From the NCBI RefSeq assembly GCF_039538765.1, contig NZ_BAABCJ010000005.1, positions 186,001-250,000 of the forward strand: a DNA stretch of 64,000 nucleotides. Direction: 5' to 3'. This DNA comes from Zhihengliuella alba. Lineage in GTDB: Bacteria; Actinomycetota; Actinomycetes; Actinomycetales; Micrococcaceae. The notes below the pieces were generated by a model. It was not told the DNA's origin. It saw nothing but the letters and a program-made list of their open reading frames with translations, and searched no databases. Shown piece after piece: positions 35,957 to 43,808 of this stretch. Position numbers and translations under genes: made by a program. The number at the start of each line of letters is the position of its first letter. The first letter of the stretch is position 1.

Positions 35957-37297
35957 GTGACTGCCTCCCAGCCCGCCACGCAGCCGCGCCGCGACCTCGG
36001 CCGCGCCATCCTCGCCCTCGCGATCCCCGCCCTCGGCGCCCTGATCGCCGAGCCCCTCTTCCTCGCCGCGGACACCGCGATCGTCGGCCACCTGGGCGTG
36101 CCCGAGCTCGCCGGCGCCGGACTCGGCGTCACCGTGGTGAGCACCGGCGTCGGACTCCTGATCTTCCTCGCGTACTCCACCACGCCGGCCGTGGCCCGGC
36201 ACGTGGGCGCCGGGCGCCTCCCCGACGCGTTCGCCGCCGGGCGCGACGGCGTCTGGCTCGCCGTGGCGCTCGGGATCGTCCTCGCGGTGACCGGGTGGCT
36301 CACGGCGCCCGGCCTCGTGGCCGCCATGGGCGGCACGGGCGAGGTGGCCGGATTCGCCGTCGACTACATCCGCTGGTCCATGCCCGGGCTGCCGGCGATG
36401 CTCCTGGTCCTCGCCGCCACCGGCGTGCTGCGCGGCCTGCAGGACACGCGTACGCCGCTGCTCGTCGCGACGGTCGGCTTCGGGGCGAACATCGGCCTGA
36501 ACTGGCTCCTGGTCTACGGGGCGGGACTGTCCGTGGCCGGCAGTGCGATCGGCACCTCCGTGGTCCAGTGGGCCATGGCGGCGGTCTACCTGGCGCTGCT
36601 GGTGCCGCGCGCCCGCGCCGAGGGCGTCCGGCTGCGCCCGCACGCCGCGGGCATGATCGCCATGGCGCAGGTGGGCTCCTGGCTCATGCTGCGCACCGTC
36701 AGCCTGCGCGTCGCGATCCTCGCCACCGTCTGGGTGGCCACGGCGCAGGGCGCGGTCACGCTGGCCGGGCACCAGCTGGTCTTCACCCTCTTCACGTTCC
36801 TCGCCTTCGCGCTCGACGCGCTCGCGATCGCCGCGCAGGCGCTCATCGGCAAGGAGCTCGGCGCGGGCCGGACCGACGTGGCCCACGAGCTCACCCGCAC
36901 CATGATGCGCTGGGGCGTCCTCTTCGGGCTCGTCACCGGCGCCGTGCTGGCGGTCGCCGCGCCGTGGGTGCCCTGGCTGTTCACGCAGGACCAGGACGTC
37001 GCCCGCGCCGCCACCGTGGGCCTGTGGGTCCTCGCCGCGTCGCAGCCGGTGTGCGGGCTGGTCTTCGTGCTCGACGGCGTCCTGATCGGCGCCGGCGACG
37101 CGCGCTACCTGGCGCTCGCCGGGCTGGTGGCGTTCGGCCTCTACGCACCCCTGCTGGCCCTCGCCGCGGTGGCGGACGTGGCGCAGCCGATCCTGGCGCT
37201 GTGGCTGGCGTTCGGCGTCGGCTACATCTGCGCCCGCGCGGTGACGCTGGTCTGGCGGGTGCGCAACGACGCGTGGATGCGGGTGGGAGCAGCGTAG
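35957..37297 (+). CDS. MATE-family efflux transporter
   Basis: This 446-residue, 12-helix protein belongs to the MATE/DinF group of Na+ or H+ driven drug exporters. Marks are ILALAIPALGALIAEPLFLAADTAIVGHLG at the N-terminus, GVLRGLQDTRTPL near 155 and AQALIGKELGAGR near 295 in the second half. TAGGCT overlaps the stop of the MFS gene (35945-35950) and lies 6 bases before the GTG, a leaderless arrangement. The pair of exporters may be co-transcribed as well. Confidence 0.87.
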   Translation: MTASQPATQPRRDLGRAILALAIPALGALIAEPLFLAADTAIVGHLGVPELAGAGLGVTVVSTGVGLLIFLAYSTTPAVARHVGAGRLPDAFAAGRDGVWLAVALGIVLAVTGWLTAPGLVAAMGGTGEVAGFAVDYIRWSMPGLPAMLLVLAATGVLRGLQDTRTPLLVATVGFGANIGLNWLLVYGAGLSVAGSAIGTSVVQWAMAAVYLALLVPRARAEGVRLRPHAAGMIAMAQVGSWLMLRTVSLRVAILATVWVATAQGAVTLAGHQLVFTLFTFLAFALDALAIAAQALIGKELGAGRTDVAHELTRTMMRWGVLFGLVTGAVLAVAAPWVPWLFTQDQDVARAATVGLWVLAASQPVCGLVFVLDGVLIGAGDARYLALAGLVAFGLYAPLLALAAVADVAQPILALWLAFGVGYICARAVTLVWRVRNDAWMRVGAA

Positions 37298-37320
37298 GCG
37301 GCAACGCCTAGACTCGTAGC

Positions 37321-37899
37321 GTGCCTGCCACCCCCATCCCCGCCGATCTCGCCGCCTCCGTCTGGAAGCCGACGCTCTACCGCGGCCTGCTCGCCGCGGC
37401 GTTCGGCCTGACCAGCGTGTTCTGGGCGGACCCGCCCGCCGACACCCTGAGCTGGATCGTCGCGCTGTTCCTGGTGGCCACCGGGGTGTCCGTGCGGCGG
37501 ATGGCCATGCTGGAGGAGACGCCGCCCGCGGCGAAGGCCTACTGGGCCCTCGTGGTGGTCTCCTGGCTGGTCGGGGCCATCGCCCTGGTGCTGCTGGGCA
37601 GCGTCGACGGCTTGGTCTGGGCCGGTGGGCTGGCGTGGATCCTCGGCGGGCTGCTGCAGCTGCTCGCGTGGTTCCGGCTGCGCACCACCTTCGGGCCCGC
37701 GCGGGACTGGCTGGTGCCGGCCGTCGTGGAGATCGGGATCGGCGCGGGCCTGTTCATCATCCCGGGGCTCGACGCGCACGGCGTGTTCGGCATCGCCGGC
37801 GGCGGACAGATCATCGTGGCCGTCTTCACGCTGATCGCCGCGTTCGGCCTGCTCTTCGATGCCCGCCGCCGAGGTGGAGTCGCCTCGGGCGACCGGTAG
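37321..37899 (+). CDS. HdeD/DUF308-like membrane protein
   Basis: This 192-residue protein has about six hydrophobic helices in two repeated halves, as in HdeD/DUF308 proteins; AAFGLTSVFWADPPADTLSWIVALFLVATGV is the typical helix pair. TAGACT at 37309-37314 is 6 bases before the GTG, so the transcript is probably leaderless. HdeD in E. coli is tied to acid stress, but the family function is otherwise unknown. Its stop codon overlaps a -10 (TAGACT at 37897-37902) for the next gene. Confidence 0.72.
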   Translation: MPATPIPADLAASVWKPTLYRGLLAAAFGLTSVFWADPPADTLSWIVALFLVATGVSVRRMAMLEETPPAAKAYWALVVVSWLVGAIALVLLGSVDGLVWAGGLAWILGGLLQLLAWFRLRTTFGPARDWLVPAVVEIGIGAGLFIIPGLDAHGVFGIAGGGQIIVAVFTLIAAFGLLFDARRRGGVASGDR

Positions 37900-37941
37900 A
37901 CTGGATCCGTTCAGCAACCCCTTTTTCTGGAGGCATTCCCC

Positions 37942-38268
37942 GTGGCCAACAAGCCCAAAGCGCCGTGGCAGCAGGGCATCAAGGCACCCCTGGTCTTCTC
38001 CCTGGTCATGGCCCTGATCGCCGGCGCGGTCGCCACCTTCGCAGCCGCCGGCGGTACGGACAACGGCCTCCGGCTCGACATCGGCCTCATCGCCTTCGGC
38101 GTGGCCTTCATCGTCTCCCTGGTGGTCATCTCCCTGATGATCATGGCGGGGCGGGAGAACGACACCGACCTCGGCACCGGTTCCGGCGTCAACCGCTCGT
38201 CGAAGCACCCGGACCGCAGGGCCGCGGACAAGCGCGGCGGCGAGTACGGCCAGAAGAAGGGCCACTAG
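37942..38268 (+). CDS. Small two-helix membrane protein, unknown
   Basis: This 108-residue protein has a short Lys-rich start, two hydrophobic helices (about 14-36 and 42-68) and a charged, Lys/Arg/Gly-rich cytosolic tail ending KRGGEYGQKKGH. It starts at GTG 37942 with a clear GGAGG 8 bases upstream. A -10 at 37897-37902 overlaps the previous gene's stop codon. Unlike its neighbours it is leadered. I do not recognise a family. Confidence 0.65.
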   Translation: MANKPKAPWQQGIKAPLVFSLVMALIAGAVATFAAAGGTDNGLRLDIGLIAFGVAFIVSLVVISLMIMAGRENDTDLGTGSGVNRSSKHPDRRAADKRGGEYGQKKGH

Positions 38269-38375
38269 CTCCACGGCGGGCCGCGGACGCGCCAAGGACC
38301 GCCCCCGACGACAGAGCCGACACCCCCTCCGACGGGCCGGGCGCGCTCCGTGACCGGACCGCGAACGACCTCGCA

Positions 38376-38399
38376 GAAGGCCGCCCCAGAGCGGCCTTC
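38376..38399. terminator. Hairpin after the small membrane protein gene
   Basis: GAAGGCCGC (38376-38384) pairs with GCGGCCTTC (38391-38399) around CCCAGA. It lies 108 bases after the gene and before the NlpC/P60 leader. The rest of 38269-38457 shows nothing else recognisable. Confidence 0.6.
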
Positions 38400-38457
38400 C
38401 GTCGTCCCGGGGCACGTTCGGGCCGGGCGAGGCGTCGTCGCACCTCGGACGTGTAAA

Positions 38458-38591
38458 GGTTGCGGTTTGATAACGAACCTGTATCGTCGAATAACGTTCC
38501 GGTAACAGGGTTGGGGATTGAGGCGCCTCTGCGGGGCACCTCTGCGTCGCTGGGCCGGAGCGCTCGACCGCCGTCTATCAAGGTAATCCCA
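38458..38591 (+). promoter_or_regulatory. Structured leader of the NlpC/P60 gene, candidate ydaO-type c-di-AMP riboswitch
   Basis: A promoter TTGCGG (38460-38465), 16 bases, TATCGT (38482-38487) precedes a leader of about 100 bases. It contains blocks like those of the ydaO/yuaA aptamer in the right order: TCGAAT, CCGGTAACAGGG, GGGGATTGAGG, GGGGCACCTCTGCGTC. c-di-AMP riboswitches commonly precede wall-hydrolase genes in actinobacteria. Against it, the highly conserved CAGCTAAC block is poorly matched, and the leader is short if the promoter is correct. A TTGATA (38467-38472)/TATCAA pairing could close a longer fold. Confidence 0.42.
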
Positions 38592-39191
38592 ATGTCCCAC
38601 TTCTTCCATGACGCCCATACGCCGACCGGGGACGCCCTGTCCCCGCGCCACCGCCTGCGCTCCCTGGCGCTCGGGGCGGCCGGCGTCCTCACCATCGCCG
38701 GCGCCGCCCTCGCCGGGCCGGCACCGGCCTCGGCCCACGAGACGGGCTCCACCGAACAGTCCGTGGAGCAGGCGAGCTACGCCGAGCCAGCCGCTGCCGA
38801 CTCCGCGGACGCGGCGTGGCAGCACGCCGCCCAGTGGGCGGTGGACAAGGCCAACGATCCCGGGATCTACTACGGCTGGGGCGGCACCGGGCCGTCCAAG
38901 TACGACTGCTCCGGCTTCACGGAGGGCGCCCTCGCCGAGGCCGGCATCGAGGCGCCGCGCACCTCCAGCGACCAGTTCGCCGCGGCCAGCGAGCACGTCT
39001 CGCTCGACCAGCTCCAGGTCGGCGACCTCGTCTTCTGGTCCAACGACGGCACCGCCGAGGGCATCTACCACGTGGCTCTGTACATCGGCGACGGCCAGAT
39101 CGCCCACGCGCGCAACGCCGAGATGGGCGTCGCCGTGACCGATGTGAACTACAACCCGGCCAACATGCTCGACGTCGCCGGCCGCTACTGA
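38592..39191 (+). CDS. Secreted NlpC/P60 peptidoglycan hydrolase
   Basis: This 199-residue precursor has a signal peptide (Arg-rich start, hydrophobic 24-41, cleavage near ASA48-HE). After a short acidic linker comes an NlpC/P60 domain from about 75 to the end. The catalytic residues are Cys106 in KYDCSGF, His160 in GIYHVALYIG and a third polar residue, probably His172 in IAHARN. It would cut gamma-D-Glu-diamino acid bonds in peptidoglycan stem peptides. There is no wall-binding domain. The ATG at 38592 is chosen because it directly precedes the signal peptide. The long leader suggests RNA-level control. Confidence 0.88.
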   Translation: MSHFFHDAHTPTGDALSPRHRLRSLALGAAGVLTIAGAALAGPAPASAHETGSTEQSVEQASYAEPAAADSADAAWQHAAQWAVDKANDPGIYYGWGGTGPSKYDCSGFTEGALAEAGIEAPRTSSDQFAAASEHVSLDQLQVGDLVFWSNDGTAEGIYHVALYIGDGQIAHARNAEMGVAVTDVNYNPANMLDVAGRY

Positions 39192-39213
39192 CGCGGCAGC
39201 TCGTCCACCGCGA

Positions 39214-39249
39214 AAGGGCGGCCCACGGCTGAGGCTGTGGGCCGCCCTT
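39214..39249. terminator. Bidirectional terminator hairpin
   Basis: AAGGGCGGCCCAC (39214-39226) pairs perfectly with GTGGGCCGCCCTT (39237-39249). It sits 22 bases after the NlpC/P60 stop and about 100 bases beyond the convergent mmuM stop. Confidence 0.75.
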
Positions 39250-39345
39250 CGCCACTGCGCCCTGTCCCACTGCGCCCTGTCTCACGGCGCCCGTCCCTCG
39301 CCGCATCGCGGGGGCGGGTCGACTCAGGGGCGACCCAGGGTCTGG

Positions 39346-40302
39346 CTAGTGGCCGGCGATCGCCGCGCCCACTGCCGCGATGTCCTGCGGGGTCGTCCGG
39401 CAGCAGCCGCCGATGAGCCGGGCACCGAGCGCCCTCCACTCTGCGACGCCGTCCGCGGGCCCGGCGAGCTCCGCTCCCGTGGACGTCGTCGCCGGCGCGG
39501 GGGACCAGGTCTTCGTCGCGGCGTCGTACTCCTCGCCCGAGTTCGGGTAGGCGATGAGCGGCAGATCGGTCGCCGCACGCAGCGCCGTCAGCGCCGGGGT
39601 GACCAGCTCCAGCGGAACGCAGTTCACCCCAACGGCGGCCACCCGCCGCTCCGCCGAGCAGAGTGCGGCCACCTCGTCCAGGGGCGTCCCGTCGCTGATG
39701 CGTCCCCCGTCCCGCAGCGTGAACGAGAACCACGCCTCGACGCCGTACTCCGCCACCAGGTCCAGCAGGGCTGCGGCCTCCGCGGCGGAGGGCAGGGTCT
39801 CGCAGGCGAGGGCATCGGCGCCCGCGGCGACGAGCGCCTCGATGCGCGGACGGTGGAAGTCCTTGAACGCCTCGCGGTCCAGCCGGTAGTCGCCGCGATA
39901 CTCCGACCCGTCGGCCAGATAGGCGCCGTACGGCCCCACCGAGCCGGCGACGACGAGCGCCGCGGATCCCGCGTGCCCTGACGCGTGGGCCGTGCGGGCT
40001 GCGTCGGCGAGGTGCACGCTCGAGGCGACCAGGTCCAGAGCCGCCGCGTGGCCGATGCCGCGCTGCGCGAAGCCCTGCGGCGTCGCCTGGTAGCTGGCCG
40101 TGATGGCGATTCGGGCGCCGGCCGCGAAGTACTCGCGGTGGACCCGTTCGATCAGGTGCGGCTGCTCGAGGAGGACCTTGGCGGACCACAGCGGGTCCGC
40201 GAGGTCGCAGCCGTGCCGCTCCAGTTCGGTGGCGAGCGCGCCGTCCACCGCCAGGTCCTCGCCGGCGGCGAGCAGGCGGGACAGGCTATTGCTGCGGGGC
40301 AT
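39346..40302 (-). CDS. mmuM: Homocysteine S-methyltransferase
   Basis: This 318-residue zinc enzyme transfers a methyl group from S-methylmethionine (or S-adenosylmethionine) to homocysteine, giving methionine. Marks are VDGALATELERHG near residue 20, ITASYQATPQGF near 70, AGSVGPYGAYLADGSEYRG near 120 and the zinc ligands in GVNCVP (about 227) and GGCC (300-301). Length matches E. coli MmuM. It follows the amino acid permease on the same strand after 98 bases, the standard mmuP-mmuM arrangement for S-methylmethionine use. Confidence 0.92.
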   Translation of the reverse strand: MPRSNSLSRLLAAGEDLAVDGALATELERHGCDLADPLWSAKVLLEQPHLIERVHREYFAAGARIAITASYQATPQGFAQRGIGHAAALDLVASSVHLADAARTAHASGHAGSAALVVAGSVGPYGAYLADGSEYRGDYRLDREAFKDFHRPRIEALVAAGADALACETLPSAAEAAALLDLVAEYGVEAWFSFTLRDGGRISDGTPLDEVAALCSAERRVAAVGVNCVPLELVTPALTALRAATDLPLIAYPNSGEEYDAATKTWSPAPATTSTGAELAGPADGVAEWRALGARLIGGCCRTTPQDIAAVGAAIAGH

Positions 40303-40400
40303 CGGATGACCTCCGGGATGTCGGTGCTGGAGCCGGGCGGCGGGAGCGCGCCCGGGCGGGGAGCGGGAGCCGCGGCCGGGGAGACGGCCGCAGCGGGCGC

Positions 40401-41837
40401 CTACGCGGACCGCATCCGCTGGCGGGGCGCGATCCGGTAGTGGTGGTACGCGTAGCAGGCCGCGACGAACGGGATGCCGAAGTACAGGGCCGCGACCTGC
40501 GTGGGATCGAAGGCGATGCCGATCATCGAGACCAGGCAGAGGGTGAAGCCGAGGATCGGGACCACGGGGAAGAGGGGCGACCGGTACGGCAGGCCGGCCA
40601 CGTCTCCACCGGCGCGGAGGAACGCGCGGCGGTGGAAGAAGTGGGAGGCGGTGATGGACATCCAGACCCCGACGACGGCGAAGCCCGAGATCGAGACGAG
40701 GACCAGGAAGACCGTCTCCGGGGCGACGACGCTGCTGACCAGGGAGGCGAGGCCGCCGAGCATGCTGACCGAGAGCGCCACCAGGGGGATGCCCCGCCGG
40801 GTGACCCGGCGCAGGGCGGCGGGAGCCTGGCCCTCATCGGCGAGCGAGTAGAGCATCCGGGCGCAGGAGAACAGGCCGCTGTTGCCGGCGGAGAGCAGCG
40901 CCGTGATGATGACGAAGTTCATCAGGTCCGCCGCCCACGGGATGCCGATGGTCGAGAAGACCGTCACGAAGGGGCTCTCGTCCACACCGACCTCCTGGTA
41001 CGGGACGGTCGCCGCGATGACGGCGATGGCGCCGACGAAGAAGATCAGGAGCCGGATCACGGTGCTGCGCATGGCCCGGGGGATGCTGGTGGCCGGATCC
41101 CTGGTCTCGCCCGCGGCGACGCCGATCAGCTCCGAGCCGGAGAACGCGTAGAAGACCGCGAGGGTGGTGATTAGGACGCCCGTGAAGCCATTCGGGAAGA
41201 GGCCGGCGGTGGTCTGGAAGTTCTCGAGGAGGAAAGGGTGGTCGCCGCCCTCGCTCAGCGGGCGGAAGCCGAGGAGTGCGGCACCGCCGAGCACGATCAA
41301 CCCGATCACCGCGGCGACCTTGACGAGGGCGAACCAGAACTCGGCCTCGCCGAAGAACTTCGACGAGACCGCGTTGAGGCCGAAGAGCAGGCCCGCGAAG
41401 ACCAGGCACCAGACCCAGACGTCGACGCCCGGGAACCAGCGCTGCATCAGCAGGCCCGCCGCCGTGAACTCGGAGCCGAGGGCGACCGCCCAGGTCAGCC
41501 AGTAGAGCCAGGCGGTGGCGAAGCCCGTGCCCGGGCCGATCGAGCGGGTGGCGTAGACGTGGAACGCGCCGGAGACGGGGTAGGCGACCGCGAGCTCGCT
41601 GAGGCAGGACATCACCAGGTAGACCACGAACGCGCCGATCAGGTACGCGATCACGGCGCCGAGGGGGCCGGCCTGCGAGATCGTGTAGCCGGAGCTGACG
41701 AAGAGCCCCGAGCCGATCACGCCGCCCATCGCGATCATGACCAGGTGCCGCGGGCCGAGCGACCGCCGCAGGCCCGTCGCCGGCTCATCCGGGGAGGTCC
41801 GGGCCGGTGCCGCGAGGGCGGGCGAAGCGTGTTCCAA
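40401..41837 (-). CDS. mmuP: Amino acid permease, probable S-methylmethionine transporter
   Basis: This 478-residue, 12-helix APC-family permease has the AAT-type start LGPRHLVMIAMGGVIGSGLFVSSGYTISQAGPLGAVIAYLIG near residue 28. YPVSGAFHVYATRSIGPGTGFATAWLYW near 90 and FSGSELIGVAAGETRDPATSIPRAMR near 225 follow. No ATG or GTG fits the N-terminus; the likely start is TTG at 41837, with AGGAGG only 4 bases upstream. A longer open frame reads through the promoter without hydrophobic sequence and was not used. Its position before mmuM supports S-methylmethionine as substrate; GABA or proline-type substrates are alternatives from sequence alone. Confidence 0.82.
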   Translation of the reverse strand: MEHASPALAAPARTSPDEPATGLRRSLGPRHLVMIAMGGVIGSGLFVSSGYTISQAGPLGAVIAYLIGAFVVYLVMSCLSELAVAYPVSGAFHVYATRSIGPGTGFATAWLYWLTWAVALGSEFTAAGLLMQRWFPGVDVWVWCLVFAGLLFGLNAVSSKFFGEAEFWFALVKVAAVIGLIVLGGAALLGFRPLSEGGDHPFLLENFQTTAGLFPNGFTGVLITTLAVFYAFSGSELIGVAAGETRDPATSIPRAMRSTVIRLLIFFVGAIAVIAATVPYQEVGVDESPFVTVFSTIGIPWAADLMNFVIITALLSAGNSGLFSCARMLYSLADEGQAPAALRRVTRRGIPLVALSVSMLGGLASLVSSVVAPETVFLVLVSISGFAVVGVWMSITASHFFHRRAFLRAGGDVAGLPYRSPLFPVVPILGFTLCLVSMIGIAFDPTQVAALYFGIPFVAACYAYHHYRIAPRQRMRSA

Positions 41838-41989
41838 GGGGCCTCCTGGCGGTCGACGTATCCCGCCGGGGCACGACGGTGCGGCCGTCCGGGCGGTGGG
41901 GTGCGGGAAATGCAGCTCGGACTCTACCGGCGGCCCCGCCCGCGGCGTGCGGGCGTGTCGGATGATGTCAGCGGTGCGGCCGGGCACGG

Positions 41990-42532
41990 CTAGGCGCGGG
42001 CCCTGCGCTCCCGGTAGGCGCGGACGTGCTCGCGGTTGGCGCAGTTGCCGGTGCTGCAGAACCGCTTGGACCGGTTGCGGGACTCGTCCAGCAGCAGGGC
42101 CTCGCAGTCCTGCGCCGCGCACACCCGCAGGCGCTCCAGCTCGCCGCCGCGGATCACGTCCAGCACGGCCAGGGCGATCTCCACGGCGATGCGCTCGGCC
42201 AGCGGCGCCTCGGGGGTCGTGGCGTGCAGGTGGTAGTCCCATCCGTCGTGCTTGACGAGCTGCGGCAGGGCGCGCGCGTTGCGCAGGATGTTGTTCACCA
42301 GTTCGACGGCGCGGTCCTCGTCCGCCGTCCAGAGGGTCCGGAAGACGGTCCGGAGGTGGCGGACCTCGCGCAGCTCTCCCACCGTCCGCGTCCGTGAGCC
42401 GGTGAAGTCCTCCTGCTGCAGGAAGTGGTCCAGATCGGCCATGGTCCGCAGCTGGTCGCCCGGGCCTGCGGCCGTGTTGACCAGGTGGACGGCCGTCCTC
42501 AGCGACAGCAGCGTGTCAGGGGCAAAATGCAT
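41990..42532 (-). CDS. CGNR zinc-finger (ABATE domain) regulator
   Basis: This 180-residue protein has an N-terminal ABATE domain (about 8-125) and a C-terminal CGNR zinc finger (LRVCAAQDCEALLLDESRNRSKRFCSTGNCANREHVRAYR), with Cys pairs for zinc and a CxNRxHVxAYR-like DNA-binding helix. Such proteins are thought to be stress-linked transcription regulators. The start is ATG 42532 with GGAGG about 12 bases upstream. It is divergent from the EamA exporter gene, which is its most likely target. Confidence 0.85.
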   Translation of the reverse strand: MHFAPDTLLSLRTAVHLVNTAAGPGDQLRTMADLDHFLQQEDFTGSRTRTVGELREVRHLRTVFRTLWTADEDRAVELVNNILRNARALPQLVKHDGWDYHLHATTPEAPLAERIAVEIALAVLDVIRGGELERLRVCAAQDCEALLLDESRNRSKRFCSTGNCANREHVRAYRERRARA

Positions 42533-42671
42533 GACGGTTGTGAACCTCCGGTGGCGTACGCGTATCATCGACTGTCAGGAGTCTAATTCATTTCACCCCT
42601 GACCGGATGCCGCCCTCGTGGCGGAGTGGCAGGGGAGCAGCCGAGCGGTGGCTCGGGATCGAGGAGGAGCT

Positions 42672-43751
42672 GTGGAGCAGCAGAGCGGGCTGGCGTCCGG
42701 TACGGCGGGGCAGGACGCGGCGGCCGGCGCCGCCCTGGCGCCGCGCCGGCCGACGATGGCCGGGGGTTGGGTGGCGCTGCTGAGCGCGGCCGTGTTCGCG
42801 ACGTCGGGCGCCTTCGCCAAGCCCCTGCTCGACGCCGGGTGGACCAGCGGCGCGGCCGTCGGTGCCCGGATGCTCGGGGCCGCCGCACTGCTCCTGGTCC
42901 CGACGCTGTTCGTGCTGCGCGGCCAGTGGCGCTCGCTCGCCAGCAACTGGAAGCCCGTGGTCCTCTTCGGCGTCTTCGGCGTGGCCGTCTGCCAGTTCGC
43001 GTACTTCCAGGCCGTGCAGTACCTGGATGTCTCGGTCGCCCTGCTCCTGGAGTACATGGCGCCGGTGCTGATCGTCCTCACCTCCTGGGCGGTGACGCGC
43101 CAGCGGCCCCGGCTGATGCGGGCCGGGGGAGTGCTCCTGGCCGTGGCCGGCCTCGTCCTGGTCCTGGACGTGACCGGCTCGCAATCCGTGCACCCGGCGG
43201 GCGTCCTCTGGGGACTCGCCGCGGCGGTGGGCCTCGCGGTGTACTTCGTGGTGAGCGCCCAGCAGAACGACACCCTGCACCCGCTGGTCCTGACCACCGG
43301 CGGCCTGTTCCTGGGCGCCTGCCTCATGTTCGGCCTCGGCGCGGTGGGACTCATCCCCCTGCGCGCCACCTTCGGGATGGTCGAGTTCAGCGGCTTCCAG
43401 ACCCCCTGGTGGGTCGCCCTCGCCGGACTCATCGTCGTCGCCGCGGTGCTGGCCTATGTCTCCGGCATCATCGCGGCCCGCCTCCTCGGCGCCACGCTGG
43501 CCTCGTTCATCGCCCTCACCGAGGTGATGTTCGCGGTGCTCTGGGCCTGGCTGCTGCTCGCGGAGGTCCCGGCGCTCATCCAGATCCTCGGCGGCGTCTG
43601 CATCGTCGGCGGGGTGCTGCTGGTCCGCACCGACGAGCTGCGCCGGGCCCGGGCCGCCGGCGAGCCGGAGGGCCCGGACCCGCTGCTCAGCGGACCCGAG
43701 GCGACGGCGCCGATCCCGATCGTGCCGTCGCGCCCCGGTCCCGCGGACTGA
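42672..43751 (+). CDS. EamA-family (DMT) transporter
   Basis: This 359-residue, ten-helix drug/metabolite transporter has two EamA halves (about 30-165 and 180-325). AVFATSGAFAKPLLDAGWTSGAAVGARM starts the first, and LGATLASFIALTEVMFAVLWAWLLLAEVP closes the second with the typical Glu. The GTG at 42672 follows GGAGGAG closely and is preferred to an ATG 18 codons upstream. TATCAT near 42565 may be the -10. A disordered tail of about 35 residues follows the last helix. Export of an amino acid or drug is typical of the family. Confidence 0.83.
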   Translation: MEQQSGLASGTAGQDAAAGAALAPRRPTMAGGWVALLSAAVFATSGAFAKPLLDAGWTSGAAVGARMLGAAALLLVPTLFVLRGQWRSLASNWKPVVLFGVFGVAVCQFAYFQAVQYLDVSVALLLEYMAPVLIVLTSWAVTRQRPRLMRAGGVLLAVAGLVLVLDVTGSQSVHPAGVLWGLAAAVGLAVYFVVSAQQNDTLHPLVLTTGGLFLGACLMFGLGAVGLIPLRATFGMVEFSGFQTPWWVALAGLIVVAAVLAYVSGIIAARLLGATLASFIALTEVMFAVLWAWLLLAEVPALIQILGGVCIVGGVLLVRTDELRRARAAGEPEGPDPLLSGPEATAPIPIVPSRPGPAD

Positions 43752-43808
43752 CCTGCCGGACCGACCTTCCCGACTGATCTGCCCGACCGACCTGCCGGGG
43801 CGGTGGGG

